The notes under the pieces: generated by a model | The model's input: the letters and a program-made list of their open reading frames with translations, nothing else | What the model was told of the DNA's origin: nothing | The model's database searches: none | In this document: positions 1-6,294 of the stretch, piece by piece | How the letters are laid out: the number at the start of each line of letters is the position of its first letter | Position numbering within the stretch: position 1 is the stretch's first letter | Assembly (NCBI RefSeq): GCF_900541605.1 | Contig: NZ_UQKJ01000042.1 | Coordinates: 1 to 15,600, forward strand | Length of the DNA stretch: 15,600 bases | Reading direction: 5' to 3' | DNA from: an uncultured Dialister sp. | GTDB taxonomy: Bacteria > Bacillota > Negativicutes > Veillonellales > Dialisteraceae | Translations under genes and position numbers: made by a program

Positions 1-1442
1 GTAATATAATTTCCGGTTGCAAGGTCGGCTGCAGAGCAGGCTCTTATTCCCCTTGTGTCAGTTTTTACCTTTGTCACCCAGGGAGAGAGCCGGCTGGCCC
101 GGGCTGTCCGTTCCATAAGTTCTTTCGTAATGACCACATCATCGGAAGACCCGGATTCGTACACCGCCAGTCCATAGGCATCGGCCAGGAGGCTCACCGC
201 CTTCCGGCCTTCCATGGTATAGGTACTGATAAGCTCAGCCACCCCGTCTTCCAGGGTAACATCCAGCTTTTCTGCGGCGTTATTTACGATTTCCACCACA
301 TGTTTCGGCTGCAGGGGATCAAAGAATACTTCCGCACACCGGGACCGGATGGCCGGATTGATTTCAGAGGGCTGCCTCGTAGTGGCGCCGATGAGGATGA
401 AATCCGCCGGAGCCCCGTCCTTGAAGAGCTTCCGTATGTACGCCGGTACGGCAGGGTTGTCTTCATCATAATAGGCGGACTCAAAATATACCCGCTTGTC
501 CTCCAGCACCTTCAGAAGCTTATTCAGCAGCATCGGGTCCAATTCCCCTATTTCATCGATGAAAAGGATACCTCCGTGGGCTTCTGTCACCAGTCCCGGC
601 TTCGGTTCCGGGATGCCGTCGTCCGCCAGTTCCTTGCTGGCCCCCTGGTAAATGGGGTCATGGACAGAGCCGATGAGGGGATTCGTCATGTCCCGCTCAT
701 CCCAGCGGAGGGTGGTACCGTCACATTCCACAAAGGGCGCTTTTTCCCCGAATGCCGTATAGGGAAGCTTTTTGGCTTCGTCCAGTACGAGCCGGGCCGC
801 CGTAGTTTTCCCCACCCCCGGTGGCCCATAGAGGAGCAGATGCTGGGGATAAGGCGAAGCAATGCGGGATGCCATAGCCCGGACCGCCCGGTCCTGTCCC
901 ACGATTTCCGAAAGATTCCGAGGCCGAACTTTATTCATGATGGTGCCTGTGAGCTTTACCCGGTCCAGGGCTTCCAGTTTTTCCATTTTGTGCCGGCTCT
1001 GGGGGGTCTCGGTGTCCGTGGACTCTTCGTCGATGATTTCCTTCCTGATTTCATTGACGTATTCCTGGTGGCGCTCCTCCAGCCGGTCCGTAATCTTTTC
1101 CTCCAACTGCCGTTCCACAGCCTGCCGGGCCAGCATATCCGCCAGCTTGTCCTCCAGTTTTCCAAGGATAGCGGGAATTTCCTCATCCAGCGGTATCCTC
1201 GTGTAGTCCCTGCTTTCCAGGATGAGCCGTTCCATGCCCACAAGCCGGACCTTTGGGTCCTCGTCATGTATATATTTCAATGCATTATACCGGCTGGCCT
1301 GGACTATGATCTGTTCTGACCCCACAATGCCGGCATAAATACTGTAAATGGCATTTACCTGCCGCTTCAGTTCATCTTCGGAAATGCTGCTGCCGTCTAC
1401 ATGATTAATGAGGCGACCTATCAGGTCTTTCACGTCTTCCAT
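1..1442 (-). CDS. lonC: LonC-type ATP-dependent Lon-family protease (3' end cut by window edge)
   Basis: The first 480 codons are present and open from the ATG at 1442 to the left edge, with no stop. An AAGGAGG lies 7 nt before the ATG. The N-terminal ~180 residues are charged and helical and lack the LonA substrate-binding domain. An AAA+ module follows: Walker A GPPGVGKT at about residues 206-213, Walker B LFIDEIGEL with D296/E297, then GATTRQPSEINPAIRSRC, a sensor and arginine-finger region. The stretch between the Walker motifs (TTLRWDERDMTNPLIGSVHD and LVTEAHGG) is what I recall of the LonB/LonC branch, closest to LonC. LonC proteins are about 640 residues, so the C-terminal Ser-Lys protease domain should lie beyond position 1 and cannot be checked here. 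Family role: ATP-driven unfolding and proteolysis in the cytoplasm. It lies 59 bp downstream of dgt on the same strand, with no clear terminator between, so co-transcription is likely. Confidence 0.88.
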   Translation of the reverse strand, partial: MEDVKDLIGRLINHVDGSSISEDELKRQVNAIYSIYAGIVGSEQIIVQASRYNALKYIHDEDPKVRLVGMERLILESRDYTRIPLDEEIPAILGKLEDKLADMLARQAVERQLEEKITDRLEERHQEYVNEIRKEIIDEESTDTETPQSRHKMEKLEALDRVKLTGTIMNKVRPRNLSEIVGQDRAVRAMASRIASPYPQHLLLYGPPGVGKTTAARLVLDEAKKLPYTAFGEKAPFVECDGTTLRWDERDMTNPLIGSVHDPIYQGASKELADDGIPEPKPGLVTEAHGGILFIDEIGELDPMLLNKLLKVLEDKRVYFESAYYDEDNPAVPAYIRKLFKDGAPADFILIGATTRQPSEINPAIRSRCAEVFFDPLQPKHVVEIVNNAAEKLDVTLEDGVAELISTYTMEGRKAVSLLADAYGLAVYESGSSDDVVITKELMERTARASRLSPWVTKVKTDTRGIRACSAADLATGNYI

Positions 1443-1501
1443 CAGCAAGCCTCCTTATATATATATAGGTAAATAATAGAATCCGGAATCCCGGCTCCAT
1501 T

Positions 1502-2530
1502 TTATTCTTTCTTGAATGTCCAATACCGGGGTACAAAGATATCCTCAAACAGGTTGATTGCATAATTATCGGTGAGTCCTGAAATATAATCCACCGCCGC
1601 CAGGGGAATATTTCCTCCCGCCAGACGTACCTGTTTCTCCGGAAGCCGGGTCTCGTGGTAGGAGCCGTCCGCCCGCTTTTCCGTATAGTAGTTATAGAGC
1701 ATTTTCACCACGTTGCTGCCCCGCTTCCTGTCCGGAATCAGGGCCCTTGACATGTATACTTCATCAAACATGAACTTCCGGAATGCCGAGAGTACCCGGT
1801 CTCCCTCTTCGGACATATGGATGCCATCGCCGTCATCCTGCATGGAATGGGTCACCACATCGGTGACCATGGCGGTAATCATGGAGGAATGGGTAACACC
1901 GATTCTCGCCACCACATCCGGCGGCAGATCATCGGGGCCGATGAGTCCCATGGTTTCCGCATCCTCATAGTCATGGCAGAGATAGGCAATGCGGTCGGCA
2001 TACTTGATGAGGCATCCTTCCAGGGTATGGGCTTTCAGCTGACCGCAGTGGTTCAGTATGCCGTCCCGTACTTCCTTCGTCAGGTTCAGCCCCTGACCGT
2101 CCTTTTCCAGTTTTTCCACAATCCGGACACTCTGCTCGTTATGCTCGAAATGTCCGCAGATTTCCTGCAGTGCCTGCTCCCCTACATGGCCAAAGGGCGT
2201 ATGGCCCAGGTCGTGGCCCAGGGCGATGGCTTCCACCAGGTCCTCATTCAGCCGGAGAGCCCTGGCCATGGTACGGCCAATCTGGGCGACTTCCAGGGTG
2301 TGGGTCATGCGGGTGCGGTAATGGTCGCCCCGGGGAGCGATGTAGACCTGGGTCTTATGCTTCAGCCGCCGGAAGGAATTGCTGTGGAGTATCCGGTCCC
2401 GGTCCCGCTGGAAATCCGTACGCAGTGGATCCTTCTTCTCTTCCCGGTCCCGCTTCGCATGAACTGCAAAAGCTGCCCGATGGCAGAGTATTTTCTTCTC
2501 AATTTCTTCACTCCGTTCCCGAACCAGCAT
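1502..2530 (-). CDS. dgt: dGTP triphosphohydrolase (HD-domain dNTPase)
   Basis: The protein has 342 residues, starts at an ATG and has AAGGAGG 7 nt upstream. It hydrolyses dGTP (or other dNTPs) to the deoxynucleoside and tripolyphosphate, and so acts on the dNTP pool. The HD-superfamily metal ligands are visible: H77 in RMTHTLEV, H106-D107 in ALGHDLGHTPFGH, and D179 in KYADRIAY. The N-terminal segment FRRLKHKTQVY followed by GDHYRTR is characteristic of the dGTPase family. The length fits the short dGTPase-like subfamily of Firmicutes, not the ~500-residue E. coli Dgt. It is the first gene of a likely two-gene unit with the LonC-type protease and has an extended -10 promoter about 70 bp upstream. 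The exact nucleotide preference cannot be read from the sequence. Confidence 0.93.
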   Translation of the reverse strand: MLVRERSEEIEKKILCHRAAFAVHAKRDREEKKDPLRTDFQRDRDRILHSNSFRRLKHKTQVYIAPRGDHYRTRMTHTLEVAQIGRTMARALRLNEDLVEAIALGHDLGHTPFGHVGEQALQEICGHFEHNEQSVRIVEKLEKDGQGLNLTKEVRDGILNHCGQLKAHTLEGCLIKYADRIAYLCHDYEDAETMGLIGPDDLPPDVVARIGVTHSSMITAMVTDVVTHSMQDDGDGIHMSEEGDRVLSAFRKFMFDEVYMSRALIPDRKRGSNVVKMLYNYYTEKRADGSYHETRLPEKQVRLAGGNIPLAAVDYISGLTDNYAINLFEDIFVPRYWTFKKE

Positions 2531-2598
2531 AGGGTCTCCTCCTTTGCAGAAACTTCCCGCTGAATCCTGTGGGATTACTTTAATCGTTTTCTGCCTTT

Positions 2599-2607
2599 AT
2601 TATAACA
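2599..2607 (-). promoter_or_regulatory. Extended -10 promoter for dgt
   Basis: On the minus strand a perfect TATAAT is preceded by TGT, giving the extended -10 form TGTTATAAT, about 70 bp upstream of the dgt start. The hexamer 17 bp further upstream (CATTTC) is a poor -35, which fits an extended -10 promoter. It would drive dgt and, by read-through, the downstream protease gene. Confidence 0.6.
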
Positions 2608-2639
2608 TCAGCGGATACAGGGAAATGGGGAAAAAGGAA

Positions 2640-2965
2640 GAATTGAGGTTCTGCAGTTTTGAGAAGTCAATAAATCTCCTTTGCGCTCGGGAATACCGGC
2701 TTTTTTCTCACCGGACTCTGCAGTTGTAATACTGTCATGGTCATTGACCGGAAAGATTTCCCGACTCTTCCTCACATACTACTTTTGCGGCTTCTCTCAC
2801 TCCACCCCTTACCACCGCTCGAGATGCAGAGGTCCGGCATAGGACCTCTGAGCAGGGCCCAGGTTGGTTCTTTTTCTGCGCAATAAAGCGTCTTCCTTTT
2901 GCAGCCCCGCCGACGAAGGATAGATTCTTCGGAATGAGTACAGTATTCCGGAATGTTGACACTTT
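2640..2965. repeat. Degenerate copy of the dispersed TCATTTCGAGCGG-type repeat
   Basis: This stretch holds no credible gene. It aligns imperfectly, module by module, with the repeat nest at 6300-7900. Shared blocks include GTAATACTGTCATGG (here) against GTAACACCGTCATAT (7540), then GATTTCCCGACTC against GATTTCTCGACTC, TTACCACCGCTCGAGATG against GTACCACCGCTCGAAATG, and GTATTCCGGAATG shared exactly with 7384-7396. Divergence is much greater than among the copies at 6300-7900, so it looks like an old, decaying copy. Small open frames across it on both strands look like by-products of the repeat. Confidence 0.7.
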
Positions 2966-2996
2966 CCTCCAACCGCCATTTCGATCGGCATCTCCT

Positions 2997-3018
2997 CGAA
3001 TAAGTATATACTTATTCG
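2997..3018. promoter_or_regulatory. 22-bp perfect palindrome, possible operator
   Basis: CGAATAAGTAT is followed directly by its exact reverse complement ATACTTATTCG, giving a gap-free, AT-rich 22-bp palindrome. It ends 26 bp before the -35 hexamer of the promoter at 3045-3073. That size and placement fit a binding site for a dimeric transcription factor controlling the aspA-proximal promoter. With no loop it would make a poor RNA hairpin. The regulator is unknown. Confidence 0.5.
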
Positions 3019-3044
3019 CAAAAATTTCTAATCCTTTACACCTC

Positions 3045-3073
3045 TTGACAGTCACCATAAACAGGTGTACACT
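3045..3073 (+). promoter_or_regulatory. Sigma-A type promoter upstream of aspA
   Basis: A consensus -35 TTGACA (3045-3050), a 17-bp spacer and TACACT (3068-3073) as -10 make a strong vegetative promoter match. The predicted start of transcription is near 3080. It would give a leader of about 200 nt before the aspA ATG at 3279, with a terminator-like hairpin inside it. Confidence 0.68.
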
Positions 3074-3083
3074 TGTCCACAGA

Positions 3084-3102
3084 TGAAGGAATGATTCCTT
3101 CA
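3084..3102 (+). other. Short leader hairpin
   Basis: TGAAGGAA, a TGA loop and TTCCTTCA can form an 8-bp stem at the very 5' end of the predicted aspA leader transcript. It could stabilise the 5' end or take part in leader folding. No function can be assigned. Confidence 0.35.
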
Positions 3103-3121
3103 CATAACTGAACGTACCGAC

Positions 3122-3160
3122 AAAGGCGTCTGATAGACCATTCTATCAGACGCCTTTTCT
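3122..3160 (+). terminator. Intrinsic terminator or attenuator in the aspA leader
   Basis: AAAGGCGTCTGATAG (3122-3136) pairs perfectly with CTATCAGACGCCTTT (3143-3157) around a 6-nt loop, a 15-bp stem followed on the plus strand by TTTTCTC. No plus-strand coding gene lies upstream, yet it sits about 50 bp after a strong plus-strand promoter. It would therefore either end a ~78-nt transcript or act as an attenuator ahead of aspA. The minus-strand read is weaker because fewer Ts follow the stem. Confidence 0.7.
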
Positions 3161-3163
3161 CAT

Positions 3164-3207
3164 GGCGGGGATGCCTTCTTGGGGGAGAGGGCATCCCCGC
3201 CTCTTTC
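3164..3207 (+). other. Second strong leader hairpin
   Basis: GGCGGGGATGCC (3164-3175) pairs perfectly with GGCATCCCCGCC (3190-3201), a 12-bp GC-rich stem with a 14-nt purine-rich loop, followed by TCTTTC. The weak T-tract makes it a poorer terminator than the hairpin just upstream. It may back up that terminator or be a structural part of the leader. Confidence 0.5.
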
Positions 3208-3278
3208 AGTTATAAATGAGTTTTAGGCATAAATGTCCCCATCTGATTTGCACAAAGTGCATGGAAAGGAATTCAAAA

Positions 3279-4688
3279 ATGCGCAAGGAACATGATTTTC
3301 TGGGAGAAAAGTTAGTACCTGATGATGTATATTACGGAGTTCAGACCATGAGGGCTAAGGAAAATTTCCAGATTACCGGTGCCCACCTGGACCCGGATTT
3401 CATTAAGGCCATGGCTACCGTGAAGAAAGCCTCCTGCCTCACCAATATGAAAACCGGCCGCATGGATGAGACCATCGGCAGCGCCATTGTGAAAGCAGCG
3501 GATGATGTAATCAGCGGAAAGATGAACGACCAGTTCCCGCTGGATCCCATCCAGGGCGGTGCCGGCACTTCCATCAACATGAATATGAATGAAGTCCTCT
3601 GCAACAGGGCCCTGGAAATTCTCGGCTACCCGCGGGGACGGTATGATATCATTTCGCCAAATAACCACAGCAACATGGCCCAGTCCACGAACGATGTATT
3701 CCCCACCTCCATCAAGGTGTGCCTCATGTACAAAGCCAGCGTCCTCAATGAAGCCCTCATCGATCTGGCCGAAAGCTTCGAAGCCAAGGGCAAAGAATTC
3801 AAAGACGTCATCAAAATGGGCCGCACCCACCTGCAGGATGCGGTGCCCATTACCCTGGGCGAAGAAATGGATGCCTACGGTTCCATGGTGCGCCGTTCCA
3901 TCGGCCGCATCACCCGTTCCCTCCGGAGCCTGGAAGACCTGAACATGGGCGGTACCGCCGTAGGCACCGGCCTCAATGCGGAACCGGAATACATCCGCCT
4001 CTTCCCCTATACACTCTCCGACCTCACGGGATACCATTTCGAAACGGCGCCGAACCTGGTGGACACCACGAATTGCACCGACTGCTACGCCGAAGTCTCT
4101 TCTGCCCTGAAGGTGACAGCCCTCGCCCTCATCAAGATGGCCAACGACATCCGCCTCATGGCTTCCGGTCCCCGCTGCGGCCTCAATGAAATCAAGCTGC
4201 CCGCCCGGCAGCCCGGTTCTTCCATCATGCCGGGCAAGGTGAACCCGGTGATTGCGGAAGTGCTGGACCAGACCTGCTACCAGGTCATCGGCAACGATAC
4301 CGCCATCAGCCTGGCCTGCGAGAACGGCCAGCTGGAACTGAACGTCATGGAACCGGTCATTGCCTACAACATTTTCAATTCCTTCCGTTTCCTCACAAAC
4401 GCTGTGAACACATTCAATGAAAAACTGCTGAAAGGCCTGGAAGCGAATAAAAAACAGTGCCAGTACTGGGTAGACCACAGCGTCGGCGTCATCACGGCCC
4501 TCCTGCCCCATATCGGCTACGAAAAGTGCGCTGCCACCGCCAAAGAAGCCTACACCACCGGCGAGCCGGTACGGGAAATCATCCTGAAAAAGAAACTCGT
4601 CTCTGCCTCCGCCATGGAACGGATCCTGTCGCCCTATGAAATGACCCATCCCGGCATCGCCGGCGGCAAGGACCTCCTGGCGAAGTGA
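3279..4688 (+). CDS. aspA: Aspartate ammonia-lyase (aspartase)
   Basis: This cytoplasmic enzyme reversibly converts L-aspartate to fumarate and ammonia, supplying fumarate for anaerobic metabolism. The protein is 469 residues, close to the 478 of E. coli AspA. The start is the ATG at 3279, with AAAGGA 8 nt upstream; the open frame extends back to 3216, but that stretch (HKCPHLICTKC) does not look like the family. The start MRKEHDFLGEKLVPDDVYYG is typical. The aspartase/fumarase superfamily signature GSSIMPGKVNP contains the mobile catalytic loop (SSIMPGKVNP at about 314-323, with the catalytic serine). KMGRTHLQDAVPITLGEE and the overall pattern fit AspA better than class II fumarase. It stands alone on the plus strand behind a long structured leader and ends in a terminator at 4949-4977. 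Confidence 0.95.
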   Translation: MRKEHDFLGEKLVPDDVYYGVQTMRAKENFQITGAHLDPDFIKAMATVKKASCLTNMKTGRMDETIGSAIVKAADDVISGKMNDQFPLDPIQGGAGTSINMNMNEVLCNRALEILGYPRGRYDIISPNNHSNMAQSTNDVFPTSIKVCLMYKASVLNEALIDLAESFEAKGKEFKDVIKMGRTHLQDAVPITLGEEMDAYGSMVRRSIGRITRSLRSLEDLNMGGTAVGTGLNAEPEYIRLFPYTLSDLTGYHFETAPNLVDTTNCTDCYAEVSSALKVTALALIKMANDIRLMASGPRCGLNEIKLPARQPGSSIMPGKVNPVIAEVLDQTCYQVIGNDTAISLACENGQLELNVMEPVIAYNIFNSFRFLTNAVNTFNEKLLKGLEANKKQCQYWVDHSVGVITALLPHIGYEKCAATAKEAYTTGEPVREIILKKKLVSASAMERILSPYEMTHPGIAGGKDLLAK

Positions 4689-4721
4689 CGACGGGAAAAT
4701 AACCGTTGGCTCAACCATGTG

Positions 4722-4925
4722 GATGGGGGCTAAGGGTGGCAGGCTTCCTCGCTGCGCTCGTGAGCCGGGTTGTGGCTAAGGCAAGGCTGGCGCCTTACCT
4801 TAGCGGGGACGTAAGGGCGTTCAGCCACCATAGGCGGCAGATCCACCTTATGCCCCCGGTGCGAAGCACCTGCAACCCGGTGAACGAGCGCAGCGAGGTT
4901 CACCCACCACCCTTATGCCCCATTC
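4722..4925 (+). repeat. Structured ~205-bp multi-hairpin repeat, copy 1
   Basis: The element is bounded by inverted repeats: GGGGGCTAAGGGTGG at the left, and at the right the reverse complement of GGGGCATAAGGGTGG. Inside are a stem with GGCT/AGCC and a CGCTGCGCT-type loop; GCTAAGGCAAGG pairing with CCTTACCTTAGC (one mismatch, 4775-4804); GGTGC-GAA-GCACC; and GGTGAAC/GTTCACC near the right end. The length and order of parts match the copies at 5539 and 11853. It lies between the aspA stop and the aspA terminator, so it should be transcribed as part of the aspA 3' UTR. A frame of about 105 codons runs through it but looks like an artefact of the repeat. Confidence 0.75.
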
Positions 4926-4948
4926 ATTCCTATCAGCAATGCACCTCG

Positions 4949-4977
4949 AAGCAGTACCCTCATCGGTACTGCTTTTT
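4949..4977 (+). terminator. Rho-independent terminator of aspA
   Basis: AAGCAGTACC (4949-4958) pairs with GGTACTGCTT (4965-4974) around a short loop, and the stem runs into five Ts (4973-4977). It is the first canonical terminator downstream of aspA, about 260 bp after the stop. Confidence 0.85.
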
Positions 4978-4988
4978 GATTTCCAAAA

Positions 4989-5017
4989 TTGCACTTTCGG
5001 TCAATAATCGGTACAAT
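4989..5017 (+). promoter_or_regulatory. Sigma-A type promoter for the VOC-family gene
   Basis: TTGCAC (4989-4994), a 17-bp spacer and TACAAT (5012-5017) lie between the aspA terminator and the next gene. The predicted start of transcription near 5024 gives a leader of about 47 nt. The placement right after a terminator supports an independent transcription unit. Confidence 0.68.
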
Positions 5018-5070
5018 GGATAAATAAATCAGGTATCCAAAGGCCCCCTGGGCATTGGAAGGAGAAACCC

Positions 5071-5505
5071 ATGAAACTGTTACACTTTGACCATATCGTC
5101 CTCACCACGAGCCATTTCCCGGAATGCCTCCATTTCTACAAAGATATACTGGACATGGAAGTACGGGAAGAAAATGGCCGGTATTCCCTCCACTTCGGCA
5201 GCTGTAAAATCAATATCCACAAAAGGCCCGGCGAATTCCAGCCTGCTGCCGCCTATCCCCTGTCCGGCAGTATCGACCTCTGCCTCATCACCGATACCCC
5301 CATGGAGCAGGTGCTTTCCGAACTCCAAAGCAAAGAGGCTCCCCTGATCACGGGCATCGTAGACCGCCATGGCGCCCGGGGCCCCATGAAGAGCATCTAC
5401 CTCCGGGATCCCGACGGAAACCTCATAGAGATTGCCCGGTACGTAAAGCAGGAATCCGCCCCGGTCCCCTTCGCCGCAAATGACGAAGAACTGGCGGATG
5501 AATAG
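5071..5505 (+). CDS. VOC-superfamily (glyoxalase/bleomycin-resistance fold) small protein
   Basis: The protein has 144 residues, starts at an ATG and has AAGGAG 6 nt upstream. It shows two βαβββ halves of the vicinal-oxygen-chelate fold: the opening HFDHIVLTTSHFPECLHFYK, then KINIHKRP, SIDLCLIT, and the closing YLRDPDGNLIEIARY. Likely metal ligands are H8, H50 and E120. It resembles uncharacterised single-domain VOC proteins often annotated as virulence or glyoxalase-like proteins; substrate and reaction cannot be told from sequence. The last ~20 residues are acidic and probably disordered. It has its own promoter and no convincing terminator, so transcription may run into the membrane-protein gene through repeat copy 2. 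Confidence 0.88.
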   Translation: MKLLHFDHIVLTTSHFPECLHFYKDILDMEVREENGRYSLHFGSCKINIHKRPGEFQPAAAYPLSGSIDLCLITDTPMEQVLSELQSKEAPLITGIVDRHGARGPMKSIYLRDPDGNLIEIARYVKQESAPVPFAANDEELADE

Positions 5506-5538
5506 AGATTAATGTATACGTAATCGTTCCAATCGTAT

Positions 5539-5742
5539 GAATGGGCCTGAAGGTTGTGGGTTGGCATCGCTTCGCTTGCCAACCGGGTTGTAACTTTGAG
5601 AAGGCTAATGCCTTCTCAAAGCGGGGGCATAAGGTTGAAAGGCCGCCAAAGGCGGCGAATCCACCTCATGCCCCCAGTGCAAAGCACCTGCCACCCGGTG
5701 AACGAGCACCGCGATGTTCACCCACCACCCTTAGCCCCATTT
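5539..5742 (+). repeat. Structured ~205-bp multi-hairpin repeat, copy 2 (best-paired copy)
   Basis: This copy shows the architecture most clearly. The ends are imperfect inverted repeats (GAATGGGCCTGAAGGTTGTG; the right end, reverse-complemented, reads ATGGGGCTAAGGGTGGTGGG). Inside are: an 8-bp stem GGTTGGCA/TGCCAACC (5559-5584) with loop TCGCTTCGCT; a perfect 12-bp stem CTTTGAGAAGGC/GCCTTCTCAAAG (5594-5621) with loop TAAT; a long-range stem GGGGGCATAAGGT/ACCTCATGCCCCC (5623-5635 with 5663-5675, 12 of 13 paired) enclosing GCCGCC-AAA-GGCGGC; GTGC-AAA-GCAC (5677-5687); and GGTGAAC/GTTCACC (5697-5722). This is a multibranched fold. It starts 34 bp after the VOC-gene stop and ends about 50 bp before the next start codon. 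Confidence 0.8.
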
Positions 5743-5748
5743 ACCCGA

Positions 5749-5777
5749 TTGAGCTGCTCGCCACGCCATATTATATT
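5749..5777 (+). promoter_or_regulatory. Possible promoter at the right edge of repeat copy 2
   Basis: TTGAGC (5749-5754), 17 bp, then TATATT (5772-5777) resembles a sigma-A promoter. Its predicted start near 5784 falls inside the putative ribosome binding site of the downstream gene, which would leave almost no leader, so the call is weak. Confidence 0.3.
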
Positions 5778-5794
5778 CAGAAAGGCAAATCACT

Positions 5795-6250
5795 TTGAAT
5801 CCATACCAATCCAACCTTTTCTTTACGGCGGAGTACGTACTCTCTGCCCTGATTATCGCATTCCTGACCTGGAAGAAGACTCCCCTGGACGTGCGTAAGA
5901 CCATATCCCGGAAAGCCTTCCTGAAGCGGCTTCCCATTGTCATCATCACAGTGATCCTATCTATCGGCCTCATGACCGGAGTGTACCTGCTCCATCTGGA
6001 CCTCGCAAAGAACCTGGTCCTCATCGGCGCCTTACAGCTGATAATGACCCTGATTTCCAACGTCATCCTCGGCGCCTCCTGGATCCAGCGGTATAGAGTA
6101 TACCCCAGGGGCAGGGAACTGGCGGCGGTGGTAATCCTCATGTACATCATTGCGGACCTCTTCATGCCCTCCGGCATCAAGTACGCCATCCTCCTCGTGG
6201 GGACAGTCCTGGCCTTCATCTTCCCCAACCGCTGGGAAGACTGGGAATAG
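5795..6250 (+). CDS. Small multi-pass membrane protein of unknown function
   Basis: I do not recognise a family. The frame encodes 151 residues from a TTG start, with AAAGG about 9 nt upstream and no in-frame ATG near the N-terminus. Five hydrophobic stretches are visible at about residues 8-25, 46-66, 72-94, 108-124 and 128-144, separated by short basic loops such as WKKTPLDVRKTISRK and QRYRVYPRGRE. The C-terminus ends in PNRWEDWE. The N-terminal Asn-Pro and the positive first loop do not settle topology. Hydrophobic periodicity and loop charge argue for a real protein, but there is no motif for transport or catalysis. It is flanked by repeat elements on both sides. Confidence 0.65.
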   Translation: MNPYQSNLFFTAEYVLSALIIAFLTWKKTPLDVRKTISRKAFLKRLPIVIITVILSIGLMTGVYLLHLDLAKNLVLIGALQLIMTLISNVILGASWIQRYRVYPRGRELAAVVILMYIIADLFMPSGIKYAILLVGTVLAFIFPNRWEDWE

Positions 6251-6294
6251 ACCTGGCCTTCCCGGGGCCATAGCCAGTGGGCATGGAGTCTCAG

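Noticed and set aside
1..1442. A frameshifted or broken Lon gene on the minus strand
   Set aside because: Manual translation from 1442 to the edge is uninterrupted. The absence of a stop simply reflects the window boundary.
3216..3278. An upstream in-frame start for aspA giving 21 extra residues
   Set aside because: The added sequence contains several cysteines not typical of AspA. The ATG at 3279 has a good AAAGGA and gives the family-typical N-terminus.
3279..4688. Class II fumarase instead of aspartase
   Set aside because: The families share the SSIMPGKVNP signature, but the N-terminus (EHDFLGEKLVPDDVYYGVQT) and KMGRTHLQDAVPITLGEE follow aspartase. A small chance remains that activity differs.
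3312..4718. A 468-codon open frame on the minus strand opposite aspA
   Set aside because: It is the antisense shadow of a well-recognised enzyme in GC-rich DNA. Its translation has no family features and it has no ribosome binding site of note.
4706..5023. Small plus-strand proteins at 4706-5023 and 5541-5798
   Set aside because: They translate the 205-bp repeat and resemble each other only because the DNA repeats. Both run through stems and lack ribosome binding sites.
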